Shown: positions 1-8,641, numbered from the stretch's first letter. The stretch: 64,000 bases of DNA from Crossiella sp. SN42 (GCF_023897065.1 NZ_JAMHIV010000010.1:170868-234867), one strand, 5' to 3'. The notes: generated by a model from the sequence alone, not told the origin. Translations and numbers: made by a program.

Positions 1-295
1 CGGCTACCAGGACAACCTGCGGCGGCTGGCCGCGCTCGGCCTCGATGTGGCCATCACCGAGGCCGACGTGCGCATCCAGCTGCCCAGCGACAGCGGCAAG
101 CTGGCCGCCCAGGCCAACTACTACAAGCAGCTGTGGGACGGCTGCCACGCGGTGAGCCGCTGCGTGGAGTTCACCACCTGGGGCTTCACCGACCGGCACT
201 CCTGGGTGCCGGGCACCTTCCCGGGCACCGGGGACGCCTGCCTGTTCGACCGCTCCCTGCGACCGAAACCGGCCTACCGCGCGATCAACCCCTGA
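1..295 (+). CDS. GH10 endo-1,4-beta-xylanase, 3' end only
   Basis: This is the last 97 codons or so of a gene that enters from the left edge; the frame is open from base 2 to the TGA at 293-295. The protein has the typical end of a GH10 (beta/alpha)8 barrel. LGLDVAITEADVRIQLP contains the family's nucleophile glutamate in the ITE(L/A)D context. It is followed by CHAVSRCVEFTTWGFTDRHSW and LFDRSLRPKPAYRAI, where GH10 enzymes have the conserved TxWGxxDxxSW and LLFDxxxxPKPAY motifs. It ends right after the barrel, so no C-terminal carbohydrate-binding module follows, although one could lie upstream. The 15-base gap to the convergent importer operon and the neighbouring beta-xylosidase and acetyl xylan esterase fit a xylan locus. 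The signal peptide and acid/base residue lie outside the window. Confidence 0.9.
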   Translation, partial: GYQDNLRRLAALGLDVAITEADVRIQLPSDSGKLAAQANYYKQLWDGCHAVSRCVEFTTWGFTDRHSWVPGTFPGTGDACLFDRSLRPKPAYRAINP

Positions 296-310
296 CCCGG
301 CGGGCCGGTC

Positions 311-1129
311 TCACTTGCCGAACCCGGCGGTGAGGCCGGCCAGCAGGAACCGCCGCCCGATCAGGTAGACCACGAAGATCGGCAGCACGGACAGCGTCAC
401 CGCGGCCAGCAGGCCGGGCACGTTCACCCCGAACTGGCCCTGGAAGTTCCACAGGCCCAGGGTGAGCACCCGGTTCTCCGCGGACTGGGTGAGCACCAGC
501 GGGAACAGGAACCCGTTCCAGGCGCTGAGCGCGGTGTAGATGGCCACGGTCACGATGGCCGGCCTGGCCAGCGGCAGCACCAGGTCGAACAGCGTGCGCA
601 GCGGCCCGGCCCCGTCGATGGCCTGCGCCTCGTAGAGCTCCCGCGGCACATCGCGCAGGCTGGTGGTCAGCACCAGGGTGGCCACCGGCAGCGCGAAGGC
701 CGCGGTGGGCAGGATGATCCCGGTGAGGCTGTCGTAGAGGTGCAGCCGGGTGATCAGCAGGTAGACCGGGATGATGGTGGCCTGCGCGGGAATCGCCAGC
801 CCGGCCAGCAGCAGGCTGAACCCGCGCCGCACCCACGGGCTGGTGCTCCTGGTGGCCGCGTAGGCCGTGGGCACGGCCAGCAGCAGCACGATCAGCACGG
901 TGGCCACGGTGACCACCACGTTGTTGAGCAGGTACCGGCCGAACCCGCCCTCCAGCACGGTGAGGTAGTTCGCCAGGGTCGGGTTCGCCGGTGGGGCAAG
1001 CGGATGGCCGCCGAGGTAGTCGGCCCGCCCGCGCAGGCTCGCGGCCAGCATGTAGTACAGCGGCACCAGCACCACCAGCAGCCAGAGCCCGGCGAAGGCG
1101 CCGCCGATCCGGTTCGGCGTGATCCTCAT
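311..1129 (-). CDS. carbohydrate ABC transporter permease (MalG type, BxlG-like)
   Basis: Integral membrane permease of 272 residues, the second of two in a sugar importer. It begins MRITPNRIGG with a long hydrophobic helix straight after, and it has about six membrane helices. The cytoplasmic EAA loop reads YEAQAIDGAGPLRTLFDLVLP; this is the site that docks on the ATPase. The frame stays open far upstream, but ATG 1129 overlaps the stop of the preceding permease (ATGA), so it is the natural start. Order in the operon is binding protein, MalF-type, MalG-type, as in Streptomyces bxlEFG. No ATPase gene follows; the operon ends here, against the GH10 xylanase. Specificity for xylo-oligosaccharides is inferred from the neighbours. 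Confidence 0.9.
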   Translation of the reverse strand: MRITPNRIGGAFAGLWLLVVLVPLYYMLAASLRGRADYLGGHPLAPPANPTLANYLTVLEGGFGRYLLNNVVVTVATVLIVLLLAVPTAYAATRSTSPWVRRGFSLLLAGLAIPAQATIIPVYLLITRLHLYDSLTGIILPTAAFALPVATLVLTTSLRDVPRELYEAQAIDGAGPLRTLFDLVLPLARPAIVTVAIYTALSAWNGFLFPLVLTQSAENRVLTLGLWNFQGQFGVNVPGLLAAVTLSVLPIFVVYLIGRRFLLAGLTAGFGK

Positions 1130-1977
1130 ACGCCCTCCTGTTGACTGGACATGGCGCGGAAACCGGTGGCCCGCAACACGATCAGCGACAGCGCCGCGCC
1201 CAGCACCATGAGCAGCACGCCGATCGTGCTGGCGTAGCCCAGCTCGAAGCCGGTGAACCCGGTGATGTACATGTGCAGCGGCAGGATCCGGGTCGCGGTG
1301 CCCGGTCCGCCGCCGGTGAGGATCAGCACGGTGTCGAAGGTGGTCAGCGAGCCGACCAGCATCAGCACCGAGGAGCTGATCACGGTGTGCCGCAGCTGGG
1401 GCAGCGTGATGTGCCGGAAGCGGGCCAGCCGCCCGGCCCCGTCCAGCACCGCGGCCTCGTACAGCGTGGGCGGCACCGCCCGCGCCGCGCCCTGGTAGAG
1501 CAGGGTGTGGAAGGGCACGTACTGCCAGGTGATCACCAGCACCACCGTGTAGAGCGCCAGCTCCGGGTCGCCCAGCGGGGCCAGCGTCCCGGCGGTGAGC
1601 CCGAAGTTGGGGTCCAGCAACGCTTGCCACAGCAGGGCGATGGCGGCGGTGGAGAGCAGCAGCGGCAGGAAGAACAGCGCGCTGAGCACCGCCCGGCCGC
1701 GCTGCCTGCCCGCCGCCCACACCCCGATCAGCAGCGCCAGCGGGGTCTGCACCAGCCAGGACAGCACCATGATCAGCAGGGTCCGGCCGAGCGCGGCGTG
1801 CGCCTGTCCATCGGCGTAGAGCCGGGCCCAGTTGTCCGTGCCGGTGACCCGCGGCGTGCCCAGGCCGTCCCAGGCGGTGAAGCTCAGGCCGAAGACCAGC
1901 ACCATCGGCAGCACCGCGAACAGGGTGAAGAAGGCCAGCGCGGGCAGGGCGTAGAGAGCCGACGGCCGCTGGGTCAT
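1126..1977 (-). CDS. carbohydrate ABC transporter permease (MalF type, BxlF-like)
   Basis: Permease of 283 residues starting MTQRPSALYALPAL, with a first membrane helix at about residues 10-32 and five more downstream. The EAA loop is YEAAVLDGAGRLARFRHITLP. Start and stop both overlap neighbouring genes by four bases (ATGA at 1974-1977 with the binding protein, ATGA at 1126-1129 with the second permease), so the three genes are translationally coupled. A longer open frame running into the binding-protein gene (to 3150) is a shadow. Role: the first half of the membrane channel of the presumed xylobiose/xylo-oligosaccharide importer. Confidence 0.9.
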   Translation of the reverse strand: MTQRPSALYALPALAFFTLFAVLPMVLVFGLSFTAWDGLGTPRVTGTDNWARLYADGQAHAALGRTLLIMVLSWLVQTPLALLIGVWAAGRQRGRAVLSALFFLPLLLSTAAIALLWQALLDPNFGLTAGTLAPLGDPELALYTVVLVITWQYVPFHTLLYQGAARAVPPTLYEAAVLDGAGRLARFRHITLPQLRHTVISSSVLMLVGSLTTFDTVLILTGGGPGTATRILPLHMYITGFTGFELGYASTIGVLLMVLGAALSLIVLRATGFRAMSSQQEGV

Positions 1978-3263
1978 CCGCGGCTGGCCAGCGCGTCGAC
2001 GAACTGCTGCGGGGAGAGCTTGCCCAGGAAGAACTCCTGGAGCTGGGTGAGCATGAAGGTGGCCTGCTCGGCAGGCAGGTCCTGGTCCCAGGACAGCTGG
2101 AAGTGCGGGGCGGCGCGCACCTGCTCGTAGAGCCAGCTGGTGTAGGCGGAGTTGGGCGCCTTGGCCAGCTTGTCCGCCAGCCCGCTCACCGCGGGCACGT
2201 CGCCCGCGTCGATGAGCGCCTGCACGTAGGCGGGATCGTGCAGCTGGGTGGCCACGAACTTCTTGGCCTGGTCCACTGTGGACGATCCGGCGGACACCGA
2301 GTAGAAGTTGGCCGGGTTGCCGACCACGTTGCGCGGATCGCCCTTGCCGCCGGGCACCGCGGGGAAGGGCGCCCAGCCCAGCGCCTCCCGCTTGACGAAC
2401 TCCGGGCTCTGGCCGAGCTGGTTGACGTACTCCCAGGAGCCCATCAGGTGCATCGCGGCCCTGCCCTGGGCCAGGATGGTGGAGGCGCCGCCGAGGTCGT
2501 AGCCCACCCCGGCGAAGTCCCGGCCGAAGCCGCCGCGGTCGATGAGCTCCTTGAGCCGGGTCATCGACTCCAGCACCGCCGGGTGCCGCCAGCCCTCGGG
2601 CTTGCCCTTCACCGCGGCGAAGACCTCGGTGCCGCCGATCCGGTCGAGCAGGTACTCCGCCCACATCAGCTCGGTCCAGGCCTGCGAGCCGGCCAGCGCG
2701 ATCGGCTGCACGTTCCTGGCCTTGAAGGTCTCCACCAGCGCCAGCAACTCGTCCCAGGTGCCCGGCGGCCGCGCGCCCGCGGCGGCGAAGACCTCCTTGT
2801 TGTAGAACAGGACCACCGGCTGCATGCCGCGCATCGGCAGGCCGTAGAGCTTGCCGTCCAGCCGGGCCGCGTCCAGCACGTTGGGCAGGAACGCCTCGCT
2901 CAGGCCGGGGTTCTCGGCCAGCAGCGGGGTCAGGTCGGCGACCTTGCCCGCGTCGACGTACTCCTTGAGGTTGCCGCCGCCCCAGTTGAAGAAGGCCGAG
3001 GGCGGGTTCGGCGAGCCGAGGGCGACCCGCAGCTTCTGCTTGTACGGGTCGTTGGCGAAGGTCTCCAGCTTGGCGGTGCCGCCCGCGCGGTTGAAGCGGT
3101 CCACCGACTGCTGTTCGATCGGGTTGAGCACGTTGTCCTGCAAGGCCCACACCGTGACCCCCGCCTGGCCCGCCGGGCCGGAGGTGCCGCAGGCGGCGAG
3201 CGCGCCCGCGGTCAGGGCGAGCGCGCAGAGGCGGAGAAAGCGCGGTCGGGAACGCCGTAACAT
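1974..3263 (-). CDS. sugar ABC transporter substrate-binding lipoprotein (BxlE-like)
   Basis: Family 1 extracellular solute-binding protein of 429 residues. MLRRSRPRFLRLC is followed by a hydrophobic stretch ending in the lipobox LAAC (Cys25), so it should be a lipid-anchored protein outside the membrane. VTVWALQDNVLNPIEQQ and the aromatic NWGGG near residue 92 are typical of the xylo-oligosaccharide binders I know from actinomycetes. It is the first gene of the operon. The ribosome site AAAGGTGG directly touches a 20-base perfect inverted repeat (3273-3292), probably the operator. It lies back to back with a BxlA-like beta-xylosidase. The binding-protein call is firm; the xylobiose specificity is an inference from context. 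Confidence 0.88.
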   Translation of the reverse strand: MLRRSRPRFLRLCALALTAGALAACGTSGPAGQAGVTVWALQDNVLNPIEQQSVDRFNRAGGTAKLETFANDPYKQKLRVALGSPNPPSAFFNWGGGNLKEYVDAGKVADLTPLLAENPGLSEAFLPNVLDAARLDGKLYGLPMRGMQPVVLFYNKEVFAAAGARPPGTWDELLALVETFKARNVQPIALAGSQAWTELMWAEYLLDRIGGTEVFAAVKGKPEGWRHPAVLESMTRLKELIDRGGFGRDFAGVGYDLGGASTILAQGRAAMHLMGSWEYVNQLGQSPEFVKREALGWAPFPAVPGGKGDPRNVVGNPANFYSVSAGSSTVDQAKKFVATQLHDPAYVQALIDAGDVPAVSGLADKLAKAPNSAYTSWLYEQVRAAPHFQLSWDQDLPAEQATFMLTQLQEFFLGKLSPQQFVDALASRG

Positions 3264-3272
3264 GGAGCCACC

Positions 3273-3292
3273 TTTCCGAAATGTTTCGGAAA
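3273..3292. promoter_or_regulatory. palindromic operator before the xylo-oligosaccharide operon
   Basis: TTTCCGAAATGTTTCGGAAA is a perfect inverted repeat with 9-base arms and a 2-base spacer. Its core, CGAAA-N2-TTTCG, resembles the CGAAA-N-TTTCG elements reported for BxlR and other xylanolytic genes in Streptomyces (from memory; here the spacer is 2 rather than 1). Its right edge, read on the minus strand, runs directly into the Shine-Dalgarno sequence of the binding-protein gene. A bound repressor would therefore sit in the 5' leader. It could also control the divergent beta-xylosidase at 3427. Confidence 0.7.
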
Positions 3293-3426
3293 TATCGCGA
3301 GTGCGGCCGACCCTAGGGACGCTGCTCTGGTGGTGTCAAGAGCGGCTTTAGTCCGAACAGAGTCCCGTTTCGGCAGCTCATTCGCCGCGGCTTGTGTTTC
3401 GCGTTCTTATCGATACTATCGGAATC

Positions 3427-5778
3427 ATGGATCGTGTCTGGGGGATGCCGGGTCGCCCGGTGCAGGAGCGGGTGGCCTCGCTGCTCACCGAGATGACCCT
3501 GGCGGAGAAGCTGGCCCAGCTCGTCGGCGTGTGGGTGGGGGTGTCGGAGGTGGCGGCCGAGGTCGCCCCGGCCCAGCACGAGTTCGCCGAGTCCCTTCCT
3601 CCGTGGGACGAGCTGACCAAGTCCGGGCTGGGCCAGCTGACCCGCGTCTTCGGCACCGCCCCGGTCGATCCGGCGCACGCGGCCAGGGCGCTGGCCCAGA
3701 CCCAGCGCCGTCTGGTCGAGAACACCCGGCTGGGCATCCCGGCGATGGCGCACGAGGAGTGCCTCTCCGGCTTCACCGCCTGGCAGGCCACCGTGTTCCC
3801 GGCGCCGCTGGCCTGGGCCGCGGCCTTCGACCCCGGCACGGTGCGGTGGATGGCCGAGGCGGTGGGCCGCTCGCTGGCCGAGGTCGGCGTGCACCAGGGC
3901 CTGGCCCCGGTGCTGGACGTGCTGCGCGATCCGCGCTGGGGCCGGGCCGAGGAGACGCTGGGGGAGGACCCGTACCTGGTCGGCGTGCTCGGCGCGGCCT
4001 ACACCGGCGGCCTGGAGTCGGCCGGGATCGTGGCCACGCTCAAGCACTTCGCCGGGTACTCCGCCTCCCGCGCCGGCCGCAACCACGCCCCGGTGGGCAT
4101 GGGGCCGCGCGAGTTCGCCGACGTGGTGCTGCCGCCGTTCGAGCTGGCCCTGCGGGTGGGCGGGGCGCGGTCGGTGATGCACTCCTACGCCGAGGTCGAC
4201 GGCGTGCCCCCGGCGGCCGATCCGGCGCTGCTGACCGGGCTGCTGCGGGAGGCCTGGAGCTTCCAGGGCGTGGTGGTGGCCGACTACTTCGGCATCTCCT
4301 TCCTGGAGACCGCGCACGGCGTGGCCGGTTCCCCCGGCGAGGCGGCCGCGCTCGCGCTGGCCGCGGGGGTGGACGTGGAGCTGCCGAGCGTGCGCTGCTA
4401 CGGCGAGCCGCTGGCCGAGCTGGTGCGTTCCGGCGTGGTGCCGGAGGAGCTGGTGGACCGCGCGGTGACCAGGGTGCTGCGGCAGAAGTGCGAGCTGGGC
4501 CTGCTGGACGAGGGCTGGGACCCCGAGCCGCCCGCGCTGCGCCAGGACCGGCCGGTGGACCTGGACCCGCCGGAGCTGCGCACGCTGGCCCGCACCCTGG
4601 CCGAGCGCTCGATCGTGTTGCTGGCCAACGACTCCGGCCTGCTGCCGCTGCGCGAGCCAGGCCGCCTGGCGGTGGTCGGGCCGTGCGCGGAGGAGGTGCT
4701 TTCGCTGCTGGGCTGCTACTCCTTCCCCAGCCACGTCGGCATCCAGCACCCCGAGGTCCCGCTGGGCATCGAGGTGCCCACCCTGCTGGACGCGCTGCGC
4801 GCCGAGTTCCCGGACACCGAGATCCGTTGTGCCCCAGGCTGTGCGGTCACCGGCGAGGACCGCTCCGGCATCCCGGCCGCGGCCGCGCTCGCCGACGCCG
4901 CCGAGGTGTGCGTGCTGGCCCTCGGCGACCGCTCCGGCCTGTTCGGCCGCGGCACCTCCGGCGAGGGCTGCGACGCCGCCGACCTGGCCCTGCCCGGGGT
5001 GCAGGCCGAGCTGCTGGCCGCGGTGCTGGACACCGGGACGCCGGTGGTGCTGGTCCTGCTGGCCGGCCGTCCCTACGCCCTCGGCGGGGACGCCGAGCGG
5101 GCCGCGGCCGTGGTGCAGGCCTTCTTCCCAGGGCAGGAGGGCGCGGGTGCGGTCGCGGGGGTGCTCAGCGGCCGGGTGAACCCCTCGGGCAAGCTGCCCG
5201 CGCAGGTCCCGCACGGCCCCGGCGGGCAGCCCGCGACCTACCTGCACCCGCCGCTGGGCGGCCCGGGATCGGTCAGCTCGGTGGACCCGGCCCCGCGGTT
5301 CCCGTTCGGCCACGGCCTGTCCTACACCAGCTTCGAGTACCTGGAGGGCCACGCGCCGGCGGAACTGCCTGCCGATGGCGAGATCGAGGTGTCCTGCCTG
5401 CTGCGCAACACCGGCGGCCTGCCTGGCGCGGAGGTCGTCCAGCTGTATCTGCACGACCCGGTGGCCTCGGTGACCCGGCCGGTGCGCCAGCTGGCCGGGT
5501 TCGCCCGGGTGCAGCTGGATCCCGGCGAGTCGGTGCGGGTCCGCTTCCGGCTGCACGCCGACCGGATCGCCTTCACCGGCCGCGACGGCCGCCGGGTGGT
5601 CGAGCCCGGCGAGCTGCACCTGCTGCTGGGCTCCTCCAGCGCCGACATCCGCTGGCGGCACACGGTGCGGGTCACCGGCGAGCCCCGCTACCCCGGCCCG
5701 GACCGGGTGCTGCTGACCCCGGTGTGGCTGGACGAGGTGGAGGCCACCGGCCTGCCGGTCAGCCACCGGCGCGACTGA
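3427..5778 (+). CDS. bxlA: GH3 beta-xylosidase, intracellular (BxlA-like)
   Basis: GH3 enzyme of 783 residues without a signal peptide, expected to cleave imported xylobiose and xylo-oligosaccharides to xylose in the cytoplasm. The start MDRVWGMPGRPVQERV is chosen because BxlA homologues begin a few residues before the ...ERVASLLTEMTLAEKLAQL block; the frame is open further upstream (to 3394) and the ribosome site is weak (GGAA). The catalytic barrel carries HEECLSGFTAW, DPRWGRAEETLGEDP and KHFAGYSASRAGRN; the nucleophile is Asp286 in VVVADYFGI. The second alpha/beta domain (about 390-600) and a C-terminal fibronectin III-like domain follow, with FPFGHGLSYT between them. It is divergent from the importer operon across a 163-base regulatory region and overlaps the convergent esterase by 20 bases. 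GH3 family certain; xylosidase specificity likely. Confidence 0.9.
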   Translation: MDRVWGMPGRPVQERVASLLTEMTLAEKLAQLVGVWVGVSEVAAEVAPAQHEFAESLPPWDELTKSGLGQLTRVFGTAPVDPAHAARALAQTQRRLVENTRLGIPAMAHEECLSGFTAWQATVFPAPLAWAAAFDPGTVRWMAEAVGRSLAEVGVHQGLAPVLDVLRDPRWGRAEETLGEDPYLVGVLGAAYTGGLESAGIVATLKHFAGYSASRAGRNHAPVGMGPREFADVVLPPFELALRVGGARSVMHSYAEVDGVPPAADPALLTGLLREAWSFQGVVVADYFGISFLETAHGVAGSPGEAAALALAAGVDVELPSVRCYGEPLAELVRSGVVPEELVDRAVTRVLRQKCELGLLDEGWDPEPPALRQDRPVDLDPPELRTLARTLAERSIVLLANDSGLLPLREPGRLAVVGPCAEEVLSLLGCYSFPSHVGIQHPEVPLGIEVPTLLDALRAEFPDTEIRCAPGCAVTGEDRSGIPAAAALADAAEVCVLALGDRSGLFGRGTSGEGCDAADLALPGVQAELLAAVLDTGTPVVLVLLAGRPYALGGDAERAAAVVQAFFPGQEGAGAVAGVLSGRVNPSGKLPAQVPHGPGGQPATYLHPPLGGPGSVSSVDPAPRFPFGHGLSYTSFEYLEGHAPAELPADGEIEVSCLLRNTGGLPGAEVVQLYLHDPVASVTRPVRQLAGFARVQLDPGESVRVRFRLHADRIAFTGRDGRRVVEPGELHLLLGSSSADIRWRHTVRVTGEPRYPGPDRVLLTPVWLDEVEATGLPVSHRRD

Positions 5779-6493
5779 CCCCCGCGGCGGCCCGGCCCAG
5801 TGCCGCGGCCACCGCGGGCCGCCAGCGGGCGGCCATCTTGCGGAAGCCGGAGTCGACCGGGTGCACCCCGTCGTTGGTGTCCGCGCCCGGGTCGAAGCCG
5901 GTCCACTGGTCCACCACCACGATCCGCGAGCGCGCGGTGGACTTCCCGGCCGCCCAGCCCGGGATCGCGCGGTTGAGCGCCACCACCCGTTGCGCGCAGT
6001 CCGGGCAGCCGCCGGGCCGCATCGGGATGATCTGCGCGACCAGCACGGTCATCGCCGGGTTGCTCGCCCGCATCTGATCGACGAGCTTCGAGTACGCCGC
6101 CAGGATGGCCGTGGGGCTCAGCGCGCTCCACACGTCGTTGGTGCCCAGGTGCATCAGCACGATGTCCGGCCGGGCGGCGGACAGCCAGGGCGGCAACAGG
6201 TTCTGGTTGGCGATCCCGGTGGCCAGGTAGCCGCCGTGGCCCTCGTGGTCGCCGTCGTGCGGCACCGCGCAGCCGCCACCGCGCTGGGTGCCCACGAAGT
6301 CGATGTTCGTGTGCCCGCCGCGGCGCAGCTGGTCCCACAGGTAGGCGCGCCAGCAGCCGGGACCGGCGGTGATCGAGTCGCCCAGCGGCATGATCCGCAC
6401 TGGCGCGGCCGCGGCCGGAGCGGGGGAGGCCGGGACCGTGCCCAGCAGGGCGGTCACCGCGCCCAGCACGGTCAGCACCCGGCGAACCAGCAT
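5759..6493 (-). CDS. secreted SGNH esterase, CE3-type acetyl xylan esterase
   Basis: Exported SGNH/GDSL hydrolase of 244 residues. Residues 1-30 form a Sec signal peptide rich in Ala. Block I is PLGDSIT with Ser40 as nucleophile, block III is HLGTNDVW, and block V is DGVHP with the catalytic His. The GHGG motif after the first block and the compact length are typical of carbohydrate esterase family 3, whose members remove acetyl groups from xylan; another SGNH subfamily cannot be excluded. Start ATG 6493 follows AGGAGG; an upstream extension to 6568 would run through the operator. A CebR-type box lies 24-37 bases upstream, so the gene is probably induced by cello-oligosaccharides. Its 3' end overlaps bxlA by 20 bases, tail to tail. 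Confidence 0.85.
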   Translation of the reverse strand: MLVRRVLTVLGAVTALLGTVPASPAPAAAAPVRIMPLGDSITAGPGCWRAYLWDQLRRGGHTNIDFVGTQRGGGCAVPHDGDHEGHGGYLATGIANQNLLPPWLSAARPDIVLMHLGTNDVWSALSPTAILAAYSKLVDQMRASNPAMTVLVAQIIPMRPGGCPDCAQRVVALNRAIPGWAAGKSTARSRIVVVDQWTGFDPGADTNDGVHPVDSGFRKMAARWRPAVAAALGRAAAGVSRAGG

Positions 6494-6516
6494 CGGAACC
6501 TCCTGGCGGACAAGGC

Positions 6517-6530
6517 TGGGAGCGCTCCCA
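6517..6530. promoter_or_regulatory. CebR-type operator upstream of the esterase
   Basis: TGGGAGCGCTCCCA is a perfect 14-base palindrome identical to the published Streptomyces CebR consensus for the LacI-family cellobiose/cellotriose repressor. It extends by one base on each side (C...G). It sits just upstream of the esterase at 6493. The same 14-mer recurs at 22476-22489 upstream of the LPMO gene. Confidence 0.85.
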
Positions 6531-6609
6531 GACCTGTCACGGTCGCGCCAGGAGGACCGTGCTGTCAATCCGCGGGCGTCGGTGCGCCGCGGATTTCACC
6601 CGACTGGCC

Positions 6610-7800
6610 TCACCAGGTGACGGGCAGCCGGTAGACCCCGTAGACCGAGCCGTCGTGCTTGAACGGGATCTCCGCCACCGGTGCCGCCAGCCGCAGTGTG
6701 GGGATGCGCCGGTACAGCGTGCCGTAGACCACCTGGAGCTCCAGCCGGGCCAGGGTCTGCCCGAGGCACTGGTGCACGCCGAACCCGAAGGCCACGTGCC
6801 GCCGCGGGTTGCGCCGCAGGTCCAGGCGGTCCGGGTCGGGGAAGACCGAGGGGTCGCGGTTGCCGAGGTCCCCGGCCAGGATGACGCCCTCGCCCGCGCG
6901 GATGGTCTGCCCGGCGACCTCGAGGTCCGCGGTCACCGCGCGGCGGCGGCCGTTGTGCGTGATGTGCAGGTACCGCAACAGTTCCTCCACCGCGGAAGCG
7001 ATGAGCTCCGGGTCCTCGGACGAGCGCAGCAGGGCGAGCTGGCCGGGGTGCTCCAGCAGCGCCAGGGTGCCCAGGGCGATCATGTTCGCGGTGGTCTCGT
7101 GCCCGGCGACCAGCATGAGCACGCCCATCTGCCCGGCCTCGCCCCTGGTCAGCTCGCCGCGGTGGATCCGCTCGGTCAGACCGGAGAGCAGGTCGTCACC
7201 AGGGCTGGCCAGCTTCGCGCCGATCAGCTCGTCCAGGTAGCGGAACAGCTCGCCACCGGCCGCGGCCCGCTCGGCCGCCCCGGCCTCGCGGTTGATCAGG
7301 GTGTTGCTGTGCCGCTGGAAGAAGTCGTGGTCGGTGTAGGGCACGCCGAGCAGGTCGCAGATCACCAGCGAGGGCACCGGCAGCGCGAACGCCCGCACCA
7401 GGTCCACCGGCTTCGGACCGGTCAGCAGGGCGTCGATGTGCTCGTCCACGATCCGCTGCACCACCGGCCGCATGGCCTCGATCCGCTTGACCGCGAACGG
7501 CGCGGTCACCATCCGGCGCAGACGGGCGTGCTCCGGATCGTCCTTGAGGATGAAGCTGATGCCCGCGTCGGCGCTGATCGGCACCCCGGCCGGGAAGCCG
7601 GGGCTGGCCGGGTCGGAGCTGAGCCGGGGATCGGCCAGCAGCGTGCGCTGCTCGGCGTGCCGGGTCACCAGCCAGGGCGTGCTGCCGTCGGCCAGCCGGA
7701 CCCTGGTCAGCGGGGTGTGCTCGCGCAGCGCCCGGAGGGCGGGCGGCGGGTCGAACGGGCAGCCCTCGGCCCTGGCGGCGGGGTAGGGGAGCGTGGTCAC
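6610..7800 (-). CDS. cytochrome P450
   Basis: Soluble class I bacterial P450 of 396 residues. The haem-binding loop is HVAFGFGVHQCLGQTLAR with the Cys ligand; the I-helix oxygen-activation motif is AGHETTANM; the K-helix ExxR is EELLRYLH. GTG 7800 overlaps the ferredoxin stop (GTGA), fixing the start. It is the last gene of a minus-strand series and sits next to a 3Fe-4S ferredoxin that probably supplies its electrons; no ferredoxin reductase is nearby. The substrate is unknown. A second P450 lies two genes upstream, so the pair may act one after the other on the same molecule. Confidence 0.93.
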   Translation of the reverse strand: MTTLPYPAARAEGCPFDPPPALRALREHTPLTRVRLADGSTPWLVTRHAEQRTLLADPRLSSDPASPGFPAGVPISADAGISFILKDDPEHARLRRMVTAPFAVKRIEAMRPVVQRIVDEHIDALLTGPKPVDLVRAFALPVPSLVICDLLGVPYTDHDFFQRHSNTLINREAGAAERAAAGGELFRYLDELIGAKLASPGDDLLSGLTERIHRGELTRGEAGQMGVLMLVAGHETTANMIALGTLALLEHPGQLALLRSSEDPELIASAVEELLRYLHITHNGRRRAVTADLEVAGQTIRAGEGVILAGDLGNRDPSVFPDPDRLDLRRNPRRHVAFGFGVHQCLGQTLARLELQVVYGTLYRRIPTLRLAAPVAEIPFKHDGSVYGVYRLPVTW

Positions 7801-7994
7801 CGCTCGTGCACCGCGATCGCCGCGGCCGGGCACACCGCGGCGGCCTCGCGGATCGTCTCGTGCAGCTCCGCGGGCGGCTCCTCGGCCAGCAGCACGACGA
7901 TGCCGTCGTCCTCCCGCTGGTCGAACACCTCCGGCGCGAGCAGCACGCAGGTGCCCGCGCCGCAGCACCGGTCCTGGTCCACGGTGATCTTCAT
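7797..7994 (-). CDS. ferredoxin, 3Fe-4S type
   Basis: Small electron carrier of 65 residues, MKITVDQDRCCGAGTC... Three cysteines match the [3Fe-4S] pattern of actinomycete P450 ferredoxins: Cys10, Cys16 and Cys55 (the last in VCP), with Cys11 next to the first and an Ala in the position that would make it 4Fe-4S. It ends HER right after the cluster fold. Start ATG 7994 has GAGGAGGAA upstream and overlaps the TetR stop (ATGA); its own stop overlaps the start of the following P450. It is the probable redox partner of one or both P450s here. Confidence 0.9.
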   Translation of the reverse strand: MKITVDQDRCCGAGTCVLLAPEVFDQREDDGIVVLLAEEPPAELHETIREAAAVCPAAAIAVHER

Positions 7995-8641
7995 GGTCGT
8001 TCCTCCTCGGTGGTCGTGACCGGGGCCAGCCACAGCCCGACCAGCGCGTCGATCAGGCCGGTGCCGGCTTCGTGCCAGCTGGGGACGTGGGTGTGCTCGG
8101 CGAGGGCGAGCTCGCGTTCGGCCATCATGTGCACCATCAGGTGCCGGAGCATGGCGCCGCGATCGGCCCTGACCTCGCCGGGCAGGTCGGGCAGGCTGCG
8201 GTGCAGCCCGTCCACGATCCGGTTGAGGCTGAGGGAGGTCAGCGCCTCCTCCTCCATGATCGGGCGCAGCGACGGGTCGGTCATCACCTGGGCGGCGAAG
8301 CGGGCGAACCAGGTCGGGCTGCCCTGCGAGGCCAGGTGGTCGGTAAGCGGGCGGACCAGGCAGGTGATCCAGTCCCGGACCTCCGTGCTCTCCGCGACCT
8401 CGGCGACCATGGGTCCGCGCCGCTGCTCCATCGCGGTGGCGTGCCTGCGGATGACCGCCCGGACCAGGTCGGCCTTGGTGCCGAAGTGGTAGCCGACCAC
8501 GGTGTTGTTGCCCTGCCCCGCGGCCTCGGCGACCTGCCGGTTGGACACCGCGAACACGCCGTGCTCGGCGAAGAGCCGTTCCGCGGCGGTGAGGATCTGT
8601 TCCCTGGTGGCCTGGGCCCGCGCCGCTCTGCTGGTGGTCAT
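7991..8641 (-). CDS. TetR-family transcriptional regulator
   Basis: One-component repressor of 216 residues. The N-terminal helix-turn-helix is in TREQILTAAERLFAEHGVFAVSNRQVAEAAGQGNNTVVGYHFGTKADLV, the classic TetR pattern ending in Y-H/Y-F-x-x-K. The rest is an all-helical ligand domain without a recognisable ligand. ATG 8641 overlaps the stop of the upstream P450 (ATGA). Being inside the operon, it probably controls its own transcription, and the imperfect palindrome at 9878-9895 just before the first P450 is the best candidate site. Confidence 0.9.
   Translation of the reverse strand: MTTSRAARAQATREQILTAAERLFAEHGVFAVSNRQVAEAAGQGNNTVVGYHFGTKADLVRAVIRRHATAMEQRRGPMVAEVAESTEVRDWITCLVRPLTDHLASQGSPTWFARFAAQVMTDPSLRPIMEEEALTSLSLNRIVDGLHRSLPDLPGEVRADRGAMLRHLMVHMMAERELALAEHTHVPSWHEAGTGLIDALVGLWLAPVTTTEEERP

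Noticed and set aside
1126..3150. A single long frame joining binding-protein region and permease
   Set aside because: Only the part from 1977 down is permease-like; the rest is a wrong-frame reading of the binding protein, which has its own frame, signal peptide and ATGA junction.
3330..6077. A 915-codon open frame on the plus strand in another frame of the GH3 beta-xylosidase
   Set aside because: Composition is Arg/Gly/Ala/Pro-rich without any domain; it is a GC-rich shadow of the GH3 and esterase genes.
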